This document shows positions 1 through 6,186 of a stretch of DNA of 16,601 nt, piece by piece (within the stretch, counting starts at the first letter, position 1; each line of letters opens with the position of its first letter). Both the position numbers and the translations under genes were made by a program. The notes under the pieces were generated by a model. It saw nothing but the letters and a program-made list of their open reading frames with translations, searched no databases and had not been told where the DNA came from. The stretch is from Clostridiales bacterium. GTDB lineage: Bacteria > Bacillota > Clostridia > Oscillospirales > Oscillospiraceae. The stretch is from positions 1 through 16,601 of the forward strand of contig DYBL01000061.1 in NCBI GenBank assembly GCA_019418625.1, given 5' to 3'.

Positions 1-213
1 GTCTGCACGCTCTTTTTGTACCTTGACAAGCCCCATAACCTTTTCCATTGGAGTTATACAGGGATCGCGGACAGTGTGCGATGACCACATGGAGCCCGCC
101 CACGATTGAAATACCGCACAGCGGGCCCTGGCAATACGCGGCGGAAAGCCCCGGCGCAGGAAATGGCCTTTGGAAGAGACCCTACACTTCCCGATGAATT
201 TGAATGACTTCAT
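1..213 (-). CDS. Possible partial ORF of mobile element, unknown function (runs off window)
   Basis: Reading the - strand from an ATG at 213 gives 71 codons without a stop up to the window edge, so the 3' end is missing. I recognise no family. The last 16 codons, from an internal ATG at 48 (MEKVMGLVKVQKERAD), look more protein-like than the Cys/Arg-rich first part. The true start could therefore be at 48 or at the ATG at 108, but neither has a clear ribosome binding site. A GGAAGG lies about 15 nt before the ATG at 213, which is rather far. The frame would diverge from the excisionase gene. An open frame of this length can occur by chance, so this is a candidate only. The two open + frames here are short and also unrecognised. 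No other gene is visible in 1-283. Confidence 0.25.
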   Translation of the reverse strand, partial: MKSFKFIGKCRVSSKGHFLRRGFPPRIARARCAVFQSWAGSMWSSHTVRDPCITPMEKVMGLVKVQKERAD

Positions 214-283
214 TGTTTTTGTTGAAAACCTTCCACTACAAATCGTAGGGGATATATGTAATTGCAAATAAAGGAGGGCAATT

Positions 284-484
284 ATGGAAAAAAGAAAAAC
301 CAATGACCTTTCACCGGATCAGTGCTTGGCGGTCGATACGGAATCGCTTTGCAAACTGCTCGACTGCGGGCGGCACACGGCCGTCCAGATCGGCGACCTG
401 GCCCACGCCCGCATTACCATGAATTCTCGTGTCCTTTGGAGCGTTCAGCGCGTGAAGGAATATTTGTACGAGATCTCATGCTAA
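284..484 (+). CDS. xis: Tn916-type excisionase (Xis), small winged-helix DNA-binding protein
   Basis: This 66-residue basic protein would bind the ends of the element and steer the integrase towards excision. The stretch LCKLLDCGRHTAVQIGDLA (about residues 22-40), followed by ARITMNSRVLWSVQRVKEYL, has the layout of the helix-turn-helix plus wing seen in Tn916-family excisionases. The family match is by pattern, not by search. The start is supported by AAAGGAGGG five bases before the ATG. The gene lies 57 bp upstream of the integrase in the same direction, the usual xis-int pair, probably one transcript. A weak promoter candidate, TTGTTT-17-TACAAA, is at 214-242. Codon use is less GC-rich than in the chromosomal genes. 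Confidence 0.85.
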   Translation: MEKRKTNDLSPDQCLAVDTESLCKLLDCGRHTAVQIGDLAHARITMNSRVLWSVQRVKEYLYEISC

Positions 485-541
485 CAGAACCTTGCCCATT
501 CCGGGCACAGCAACACACAAAACATCGGGAGGTATCAGCCT

Positions 542-1771
542 ATGCCAAAAGTTAGAAAAGACAACAAAGGCCGCAACCTGCGGCCAGGAGAAACACAACG
601 CTCAGACGGCAGCTATATGTTTGTCTATAAGCTGGGTAAGAAGAAAAAGTACATTTATGATTTTGACCTTGCCAGCCTGCGGGCCAAAGAAAAAGTGCTC
701 AACCGTGACAGCGAAGACGGTATTCGCACCCAGGAGGCTATGAAAATCACCCTAAATGATATGTTCAAAGTCCTCATGGATACGAAGATCCAGTTAAAGG
801 CTTCTACACGGGCGAATTACGAATATCTTTGGAGCAACTATGTGAAGGATGAGCCGTTTGCCAACATTCCCCTGCCCAACATCCGAAAGAGCGACATCCT
901 GACATTTTACACGAAGCTTTTGAAAAAAGGCTTTGCGGTCAATTCCTTGGAAAGCATCAATAACCTGATTCACCCCACGCTTGAATTGGCGGTCGATGAT
1001 GACTACATCCGAAAAAATCCAAGCAAAGGCGTCTACCGCTCTCTCAAAACAGAGGGAGCCGGGGCGCCCCCGAAGAAAAGAATCGCGCTGACCATGACAC
1101 AGCAGAAGAACTTCCTTCGGTTCATTTCCAAGTCACCGATGTATAGCCACTGGCTGCCTGTCATGGTCGTACTGCTCGGTACGGGAATGCGTGTTGCGGA
1201 ATGTACCGGCTTAACTAAAAATGATGTGGACCTGGAGAACAACACCATCTCTGTCAATCACAACTTGATCTATCGCGTGATTGATGGGAAAGCAGGTTTT
1301 CATATCACCACCCCTAAAACAGCCAGCGGCACCCGCACCATCCCTATCCTGTATCCGCAGGTTGCTGAACAGCTCCGCACATTGATTGAAGTCATGGACA
1401 CACTCTATCCGGAAGACCTTGTGATGAATGGGTATCACGGTTTCCTTTTTAGGAATCGGGAAGGTTACTTTCTCAGTGCCCATAATATCAATCGGGCCAT
1501 CCAGCGTATCTCCATCGCCTACAACGCCGAAGAAATGGATCAGGCTGAACTGGAAGATCGTGAGCCGGAACTGCTGCCGCATTTTAGCGTACATAACATG
1601 AGACACACATTCTGCACGCGGCTCTGTGAAAGCACCAACGACATCAAGTTTATCCAGCAAGTGATGGGCCACGCTGATTTTTCCACAACTATGGATATTT
1701 ACACGCATATTACGCAAGAAAACATGAGGGAAAAAGCAGAGGCAATCAAGGGTAATTTGGTGCTAATGTGA
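542..1771 (+). CDS. int: Tyrosine recombinase, Tn916-family integrase
   Basis: This protein catalyses integration and excision of the element by strand exchange between attachment sites. It has 409 residues, close to the length of Tn916 Int. Residues 1-60 are a basic arm-binding domain (Lys-rich around 33-36). About residues 70-165 form the SAM-like core-binding domain, and 180-405 the catalytic domain. The active-site set is complete: R217 (in GTGMRVAE), K259 (TPKTASGTRT), H351 and R354 (HNMRH), H377 (MGHAD) and the nucleophile Y387 (MDIYTH). GGGAGG lies nine bases before the ATG. It follows xis and is the last gene before the element end; it converges on lysS. No frameshift or lost residue is visible, so it should be active. 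Confidence 0.95.
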   Translation: MPKVRKDNKGRNLRPGETQRSDGSYMFVYKLGKKKKYIYDFDLASLRAKEKVLNRDSEDGIRTQEAMKITLNDMFKVLMDTKIQLKASTRANYEYLWSNYVKDEPFANIPLPNIRKSDILTFYTKLLKKGFAVNSLESINNLIHPTLELAVDDDYIRKNPSKGVYRSLKTEGAGAPPKKRIALTMTQQKNFLRFISKSPMYSHWLPVMVVLLGTGMRVAECTGLTKNDVDLENNTISVNHNLIYRVIDGKAGFHITTPKTASGTRTIPILYPQVAEQLRTLIEVMDTLYPEDLVMNGYHGFLFRNREGYFLSAHNINRAIQRISIAYNAEEMDQAELEDREPELLPHFSVHNMRHTFCTRLCESTNDIKFIQQVMGHADFSTTMDIYTHITQENMREKAEAIKGNLVLM

Positions 1772-1778
1772 AAATTGC

Positions 1779-1825
1779 AAAAAAGGGCAAATCCGCATAA
1801 AAAACACGGATTTGCCCTTCATTTT
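1779..1825. terminator. Bidirectional intrinsic terminator between int and lysS
   Basis: A perfect 13-bp stem pairs 1783-1795 with 1807-1819 around an 11-base loop. On the - strand it is followed by six U residues (1784-1779, the first two within the stem), then GCAAUUUU, so it suits lysS transcripts arriving from the right. On the + strand the tail is only CAUUUU, but the stem is strong and sits 11 bases after the int stop, so it probably also ends the xis-int transcript. It lies inside the element, not in lysS's own flank. Confidence 0.8.
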
Positions 1826-1828
1826 GGC

Positions 1829-1941
1829 CCGTCTGATGCCGTCTGATTTCAAGCAAAAGTTGTAGAAAAGTTGTAGTTGTAAGCCCTTTTTGCTACATCT
1901 TGTGCCGTCCGGTTTCGTCAGACACTATATATTGTGGAATT
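1829..1941. other. Element end and probable attachment region at the lysS 3' end, with arm-type repeats
   Basis: This non-coding stretch holds two sets of short direct repeats. CCGTCTGAT occurs at 1829-1837 and 1839-1847, and a two-transition variant CCGTCCGGT at 1905-1913. AAAAGTTGTAG is repeated in tandem at 1855-1865 and 1866-1876, with a third AGTTGTA at 1875-1881. Closely spaced repeats just beyond int match the general design of Tn916-family arm-binding sites (established for that family; binding here is inferred). An AT-rich run, 1924-1936, lies just before the lysS stop. The exact crossover cannot be placed because the other element end is outside the window. Confidence 0.5.
1855..1881 (+). 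repeat. Tandem 11-bp repeat, candidate integrase arm-binding site
   Basis: Two identical head-to-tail copies of AAAAGTTGTAG (1855-1865, 1866-1876) run into a third partial copy, AGTTGTA (1875-1881). An 11-bp period places the sites on one face of the helix. Position about 85 bp after int supports an arm-site role; this is inference. Confidence 0.55.
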
Positions 1942-3444
1942 TTAGTCCAAGGGCTTCATCGTGGGGAACAGAATGACGTCCCGGATGGTGTCGGCGCCGG
2001 TGAGCATCATGACGCAGCGGTCGATGCCCATACCCATGCCGCCCGTGGGCGGCATGCCGTACTCCAGGGCGGTGAGGAAGTCCTCATCCAGCATCTCCGT
2101 CTCGTCGTCGCCGCGCTCCCGCTGCTCCACCTGCTTTTCAAAGCGGCGGCGCTGGTCAATGGGATCGTTGAGCTCGGAGTAGGCGTTGGCCAGCTCACTG
2201 TGGCAGACGAACAGCTCGAACCGCTCCGTGAGCCGGGGATCGGCAGGGCTGCGCTTGGTGAGAGGAGACACCTCCACCGGATACATGGTGATGAAGGTGG
2301 GCTGGATCAGCTTCTCCTCCACCTTCTGATCGAAGCAGGCATACAGAGCGTTGCCCCAGGTCTTTTCCGCGGCCTCCGCCAGCTCCACGCCGATGGCCTT
2401 GGCGGCAGCCACTGCCTCGGCGTCATCGGTGATGGCGCCGAAGTCCACGCCGGCATACTCCTTCACCGCGTCCACCATGGTCAGACGCCGCCAGCCGGGG
2501 GTCAGGTCGATGTCCTCGCCCTGCCACTTCACCTGGTAGGTGCCCAGAATGGCCTGAGCAGCGCCGGAGAGGATGCCCTCGGCGATGTCCATCATGCCGT
2601 GGAAATCCGTGTAGGCCTGATAGAGCTCCACGGTGGTAAACTCCGGGTTGTGCTTGGGGTCCATGCCCTCGTTGCGGAAAATGCGGCCGATCTCATACAC
2701 CCGGTCCATGCCGCCCACGATCAGCCGCTTGAGAGGCAGCTCCGTGGCGATGCGCATGTACATGTCGATGTCCAGGGTGTTGTGATGGGTGATGAAGGGA
2801 CGGGCCGCGGCGCCGCCGGCGATGGTATTGAGCACCGGGGTCTCCACCTCGATGTAGCCCATGTTGTCCAGATATTCCCGCATGAACTTGATGAAGCGGG
2901 AGCGGATGATGAAGTTGTTCTTCACCTCGGGGTTGACCATCAGGTCCACATACCGCTGGCGATAGCGCAGCTCCTTATCCTGCAGGCCGTGGAACTTCTC
3001 GGGCAGGGGCAGCAGGGACTTGGACAGCAGCGTGATGTCCTTGGCCCGGACGCTCATCTCGCCCCGCTGGGTGCGGAACACCTCGCCGTCCACGCCCACG
3101 ATGTCGCCGATGTCGAATTTCTTGAACTTTTTGTACACTGCCTCATCCATTTCGTCCTGACGGGCGTACAGCTGGATGCGGCCGGAGCGGTCCTGCAGGT
3201 CGCAGAAGCTGACCTTGCCCATGCCCCGCTTGCTCATGAGGCGGCCGGCCACCTTCACGGCCTGGCCCTCCAAAGCGTCGAAATTGTCCTTGATCTGCTG
3301 GGCGGTGTGGTCCCAGTCAAACCGGGTCACCAGGAAGGGATCCTGTCCCTCCGCCTGCAGCGCGGCGAGCTTTTCCCGGCGCACCTGGCGCTGCTGGCTC
3401 AGGTCCTGCTCCGGCTGCTGGGGGTTGTTCTTCTGTTCAGACAT
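1942..3444 (-). CDS. lysS: Lysyl-tRNA synthetase, class II
   Basis: This cytoplasmic enzyme activates lysine with ATP and loads it onto tRNA-Lys. The 500-residue length is normal for the bacterial class II enzyme. An N-terminal anticodon-binding OB fold (about residues 60-150; VAGRLMSKRGMGKVSF) precedes the class II catalytic core. Motif 2 is RIFRNEGMDPKHNPEFT and motif 3 ends in GGMGMGIDR at about 468-476. AAGGAG lies nine bases before the ATG and overlaps the greA stop, 13 bp away, so the two genes are one operon. The protein ends MKPLD, intact. A mobile element lies directly beyond its stop codon, and no native terminator is seen before the element's own hairpin. Confidence 0.98.
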   Translation of the reverse strand: MSEQKNNPQQPEQDLSQQRQVRREKLAALQAEGQDPFLVTRFDWDHTAQQIKDNFDALEGQAVKVAGRLMSKRGMGKVSFCDLQDRSGRIQLYARQDEMDEAVYKKFKKFDIGDIVGVDGEVFRTQRGEMSVRAKDITLLSKSLLPLPEKFHGLQDKELRYRQRYVDLMVNPEVKNNFIIRSRFIKFMREYLDNMGYIEVETPVLNTIAGGAAARPFITHHNTLDIDMYMRIATELPLKRLIVGGMDRVYEIGRIFRNEGMDPKHNPEFTTVELYQAYTDFHGMMDIAEGILSGAAQAILGTYQVKWQGEDIDLTPGWRRLTMVDAVKEYAGVDFGAITDDAEAVAAAKAIGVELAEAAEKTWGNALYACFDQKVEEKLIQPTFITMYPVEVSPLTKRSPADPRLTERFELFVCHSELANAYSELNDPIDQRRRFEKQVEQRERGDDETEMLDEDFLTALEYGMPPTGGMGMGIDRCVMMLTGADTIRDVILFPTMKPLD

Positions 3445-3457
3445 ATGGCGGCACTCC

Positions 3458-3931
3458 TTAGCGTTCGATCTTGCGCACGGTGTACTGGATCACGCCCCGG
3501 GGCGCCTCCACGGACACGGTGTCGCCTTCCTTGGCGCCCAGCAGGGCCTTGCCGAAGGGGGATTCCTCAGAGATCACGCCGTGCATGGGATCGGCCTCCT
3601 GGGAGCCCACGATCTTGTAGGCGGGCATCTCCTTGCCGTTCATATCGGCCACGGTGACCTTGCAGCCGATGGTGACCACGTTGGTGGGGGCGTTGGACTC
3701 GTCCACGATGACCACATGCTGCAAAATCTCCTCCAGCTCGGCGATGCGGGAATAGAGCTTGCCCTGCTCGTTTTTGGCCTCGTCGTACTCGCTGTTCTCG
3801 CTCAGATCGCCGAAGCCGCGGGCCACCTTGATCTGCTCGGCCACCTCGTCGGAGCGGGTGGTCTTGAGGTAATTGAGTTCCTCCTGCAGCTCCTGCGCGC
3901 GGGCCGCACTCATTTTATATTCTCTTTCCAT
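3458..3931 (-). CDS. greA: Transcription elongation factor GreA
   Basis: GreA enters the RNA polymerase secondary channel and stimulates cleavage of backtracked transcripts. The protein has 157 residues, the family length. Residues 1-75 form the antiparallel coiled coil, and the tip motif GDLSENSEY holds the acidic residues D42 and E45 that stabilise the catalytic metal. Residues 80-157 form the FKBP-like domain. I chose the ATG at 3931 because AAAGGA precedes it by 10 bases and the length fits. An in-frame ATG at 3997 would add 22 residues but has no ribosome binding site and lies in the leader. It is the first gene of greA-lysS, behind a consensus promoter. Confidence 0.96.
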   Translation of the reverse strand: MEREYKMSAARAQELQEELNYLKTTRSDEVAEQIKVARGFGDLSENSEYDEAKNEQGKLYSRIAELEEILQHVVIVDESNAPTNVVTIGCKVTVADMNGKEMPAYKIVGSQEADPMHGVISEESPFGKALLGAKEGDTVSVEAPRGVIQYTVRKIER

Positions 3932-3973
3932 GTGCGCACTGTCCTTTCCTATGGTTTTATCTGGTTTTTCCCC

Positions 3974-3990
3974 GGCGGCCTTCCGCCGCC
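3974..3990 (-). other. GC-rich hairpin in the greA leader
   Basis: GGCGGC (3974-3979) pairs with GCCGCC (3985-3990) over a 5-base loop, about 40 nt before the greA start. No U tract follows, so it is not a normal terminator. It may stabilise the leader or slow polymerase. The role is unknown. Confidence 0.4.
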
Positions 3991-4024
3991 CGAACATACC
4001 AAGTCGATGATATCATAGGGTAAT

Positions 4025-4053
4025 ATTATAGTGTTTGCATATGGGAATGTCAA
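4025..4053 (-). promoter_or_regulatory. Sigma-A promoter for greA-lysS with perfect hexamers
   Basis: On the - strand TTGACA (4053-4048) is followed by exactly 17 bases and TATAAT (4030-4025). Both hexamers and the spacing match the vegetative consensus. Transcription should start near 4018, giving a leader of about 87 nt before the greA ATG. The upstream operon is closed off by the terminator at 4107-4135. Confidence 0.9.
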
Positions 4054-4106
4054 GCTTCCCCAGGCGTTGCGCGTCTTTTTTCCACAGTTTTCCCGCTATA
4101 AAGTGC

Positions 4107-4135
4107 AAAAAAGCGCCCGGGCCTCCGCCCGAGCG
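4107..4135 (-). terminator. Intrinsic terminator of the ftsEX-peptidase operon
   Basis: On the - strand CGCTCGGGC pairs with GCCCGGGCG (one U-G pair, 9 bp, loop GGAG; 4135-4114), followed by C and six U. It starts six bases after the stop codon of the unknown protein at 4141-4878. A T run on the opposite side could let it work in both directions. Confidence 0.9.
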
Positions 4136-4140
4136 TTTTT

Positions 4141-4878
4141 TCACTCGCCGCCCACAGTGACCTGCCCCGGCCGCAGCGCCCCCGCCTCCTGGAGCGCGCA
4201 GAGCATCTGGGGCCGGTCCACCCCCTCCGGCAGCTTGCTCTCCAGGGCCGGCGGCAGCACCAGCGGCGGCAGACGCAGATCCCCGCCCTCGTACAGCTCC
4301 AGCACCGACGGATTCTTCCGCTGCAAGTCCGGGCGCGGCCCGAACAGCACCAGTACCTCCGAAGCTGCCATCTGCTCCGCTCCCGGGCAAAGCAGCAGCG
4401 TCACACCGTACTCCCGCCGCAGCTGGCGCCCAAGCTCCTCTCCGCCATACGGAACGTCCAGCAGCACATACCGGTGCCGCAGGGCCAGCTCCGTGACTGT
4501 GCGGGTCAGTTCGCCGCTCAGCCGCTCTCCCGCCACAGCCAGCCTCGCCGCGGCAGGATCGGCCCCCAGGCGGCGCAGCTCCGCCTCCGCCAGCTCCGCT
4601 GCCATCCGCCGGGCCAGCGGCAGCGGCGTCACAGGCCGGACACCGCCCCGGCGCAGCAGCTCTTTCCACGCAAACCCCTCCGGCAGCACTACCCGCAGCG
4701 CTCCGGCGCTCTTCAGCCGCCGGACGGCCTTGGCCACCCTGCGCCGCACCACCAGCTCCGGTGTCCGCGGTCCCCGGGCGATCTGAGCACAGTAAAAGCG
4801 GGCGTGCAGCACGTGCTTTTCCACCATGGTCACAGCGGCCCCCCGGCCCGGCTCCTTCCAAAGGATCATTCCGAACAT
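4141..4878 (-). CDS. Unrecognised 245-residue protein, last gene of the ftsEX operon
   Basis: I do not recognise the family. The protein is Arg/Leu/Ala-rich, with no signal peptide, membrane helix or metal motif, so it is probably cytoplasmic. Alternating hydrophobic strands and helices are visible: ALRVVLPEGF (about 60-70), RLAVAGERLSGELT (about 110-124), RYVLLDVPYGGEELGRQL (about 136-153) and VTLLLCPGAEQM (about 159-170). This suggests a Rossmann-like alpha/beta fold, offered as inference only. The ATG at 4878 is chosen because GGGAGGGG lies eight bases upstream; a later ATG at 4827 is possible. That ribosome binding site sits in the 3' arm of the hairpin at 4885-4918. It lies 44 bp after the peptidase gene and ends in a strong terminator, so it is probably cotranscribed with ftsE-ftsX-peptidase. 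Strong GC-rich third-position use supports real coding. Confidence 0.75.
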   Translation of the reverse strand: MFGMILWKEPGRGAAVTMVEKHVLHARFYCAQIARGPRTPELVVRRRVAKAVRRLKSAGALRVVLPEGFAWKELLRRGGVRPVTPLPLARRMAAELAEAELRRLGADPAAARLAVAGERLSGELTRTVTELALRHRYVLLDVPYGGEELGRQLRREYGVTLLLCPGAEQMAASEVLVLFGPRPDLQRKNPSVLELYEGGDLRLPPLVLPPALESKLPEGVDRPQMLCALQEAGALRPGQVTVGGE

Positions 4879-4884
4879 ATAAGA

Positions 4885-4918
4885 ATCCCCTCCCCCATCA
4901 TGGTACGGGGGAGGGGAT
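4885..4918 (-). promoter_or_regulatory. 12-bp hairpin covering the ribosome binding site of the 4141-4878 gene
   Basis: ATCCCCTCCCCC (4885-4896) and GGGGGAGGGGAT (4907-4918) form a perfect 12-bp stem with a 10-base loop. On the - strand the downstream arm reads GGGGGAGGGGAT and contains the only Shine-Dalgarno for the ATG at 4878. No U tract follows (UCUUAU), so a simple terminator is less likely. It starts five bases after the peptidase stop codon. It may limit translation of the last gene unless ribosomes or a factor open it; inference. Confidence 0.6.
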
Positions 4919-4922
4919 GAAA

Positions 4923-6176
4923 TTATGCGCTGCCGGAAAGGGTGTAGCCGCTGAGATATCCCATCTGGGGCTCCGCGCCGTGGCTGAGGGGATTGACCCG
5001 CACGCCGTTTTCCGTCACCTCAAAATGCAGGTGCGGTCCGGTGGAGTTGCCGGTGGAGCCAGTAATGCCGATCACATCGCCCTGATTGACATACTGTCCC
5101 ACGGATACTTTCCGGCTGGACATATGGGCATACAGCGTGGTATTGCCGCTGCCGTGGGAGATGACCACGTAGTTGCCGTAGGAGCTGGAATACTGGGACA
5201 CGATCACCGTGCCGGCCTTGGAAGCATAGACCGAGCTGGTATAGCCCACCCGGCCGATGTCCGTTCCCTTGTGGTTGGTGGAACCAATGCCGCCGGGGGA
5301 GGTACGTCCGCCCATGGTGGAGGTGATATAGCGGCTGTCCACCGGCCAGATATAACCGCCGGGATTAGATTCCGTGGACTGGCCGTTGGCCGCCTGCTGG
5401 GCCACCAGTTGGTCGCTGAGCCGCTGGGCCTCCGCCCACAGGGCATCCTGCTGGGCCTGAAGCTCACTGAGGGCAGCCTCCGTCTCATTTTCATTGCTGC
5501 TGAGCTCCTGGATCACCGCGTTGGCCTCTTTGCGCTGGCTGTCCAGCTCATTTTTCTTGCTGACCAGCTCCGCTTTGGCCTTCTCTTCCTCCGCCTTGCT
5601 GGTCTCCAGCTCGGACATTTTTGTCTCGATCTCCGCCTGCAGCGCCTCCAACTCGTCGATCACCGCCTGGTCAGAGTCCATGATCTCATTGATGATGTCC
5701 AGACGGCCCAGAAGATCGGTAAAGCTATCGGCCTTGAACAGCACGGACCAGTAGGAAATGGTGCCCCGCTCCTCCATGGCACGCACCCGGCTGCAAAACA
5801 GCTCATACTGGGCCTCTTCCTTTTCCTGTGCCTCCACCAGCTCCGCCTGGGTCTGGGTGATGAGGGCGGCGTACTGGCTGATCTGCGCCTCCACGTTCTG
5901 GATCTGGGCAGAGGTATTGGCAATCTGCTGGTCCAGCAGGATCTTGCGGTTGATGGCCTCGCTCTTGTCGTCGGCCAGAGCATCCAGCTTTTCCTGCAGC
6001 TCCTTTTTCTCCGCGTCCAGACTGCTGGCCTCGGACTTGAGGTCATTCACGTCCGCCCAGGTGACCGCCATTCCCGGCTCCGCCGATGATACCGCAAACA
6101 CCACCGCCAGAGCCAGTGCAACCGCGCAGCGGCCCGCGCGTGCAAAAACGCTCCTTATCTTTTTCCTTTGCCGCAT
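4923..6176 (-). CDS. Secreted coiled-coil M23 (LytM-type) peptidoglycan endopeptidase, FtsEX partner
   Basis: A zinc peptidase that cuts peptide cross-bridges of the cell wall outside the membrane. The 417-residue protein starts with a signal peptide (basic RQRKK, hydrophobic core to about residue 37). A long heptad-rich coiled coil follows (about 40-260), then an M23 domain (about 270-400). The zinc ligands H302, D306 (HKGTD) and H384, and the catalytic H351 (YAHM) and H382 (HLHFE), are all present, so it should be active, unlike E. coli EnvC, which lost the site. FtsEX is known to activate such coiled-coil hydrolases (EnvC, PcsB, CwlO), and this gene directly follows ftsX. I chose the ATG at 6176 because GAGGTG, overlapping the ftsX stop, lies six bases upstream; a GTG at 6185 is the alternative. 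Confidence 0.92.
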   Translation of the reverse strand: MRQRKKIRSVFARAGRCAVALALAVVFAVSSAEPGMAVTWADVNDLKSEASSLDAEKKELQEKLDALADDKSEAINRKILLDQQIANTSAQIQNVEAQISQYAALITQTQAELVEAQEKEEAQYELFCSRVRAMEERGTISYWSVLFKADSFTDLLGRLDIINEIMDSDQAVIDELEALQAEIETKMSELETSKAEEEKAKAELVSKKNELDSQRKEANAVIQELSSNENETEAALSELQAQQDALWAEAQRLSDQLVAQQAANGQSTESNPGGYIWPVDSRYITSTMGGRTSPGGIGSTNHKGTDIGRVGYTSSVYASKAGTVIVSQYSSSYGNYVVISHGSGNTTLYAHMSSRKVSVGQYVNQGDVIGITGSTGNSTGPHLHFEVTENGVRVNPLSHGAEPQMGYLSGYTLSGSA

Positions 6177-6186
6177 GGCCGTCACC

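Noticed and set aside
1826..1941. CRISPR array or tRNA gene at the element end
   Set aside because: The repeats are 9-11 bp, tandem or irregularly spaced and without spacers, and no cloverleaf can be folded here.
1900..3657. 585-codon + strand frame antisense to lysS
   Set aside because: Same shadow effect; no recognisable protein pattern, and it crosses lysS and the end of greA.
3932..3997. N-terminal extension of greA by 22 residues
   Set aside because: There is no Shine-Dalgarno before the ATG at 3997, and the shorter form matches the family length and has a good site.
4013..4861. 282-codon - strand frame in another frame of the unknown gene
   Set aside because: It is extremely Gly/Ala-rich, runs through the terminator at 4107-4135 into the greA promoter, and lacks a ribosome binding site. 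The 4141-4878 frame has a site and a terminator.
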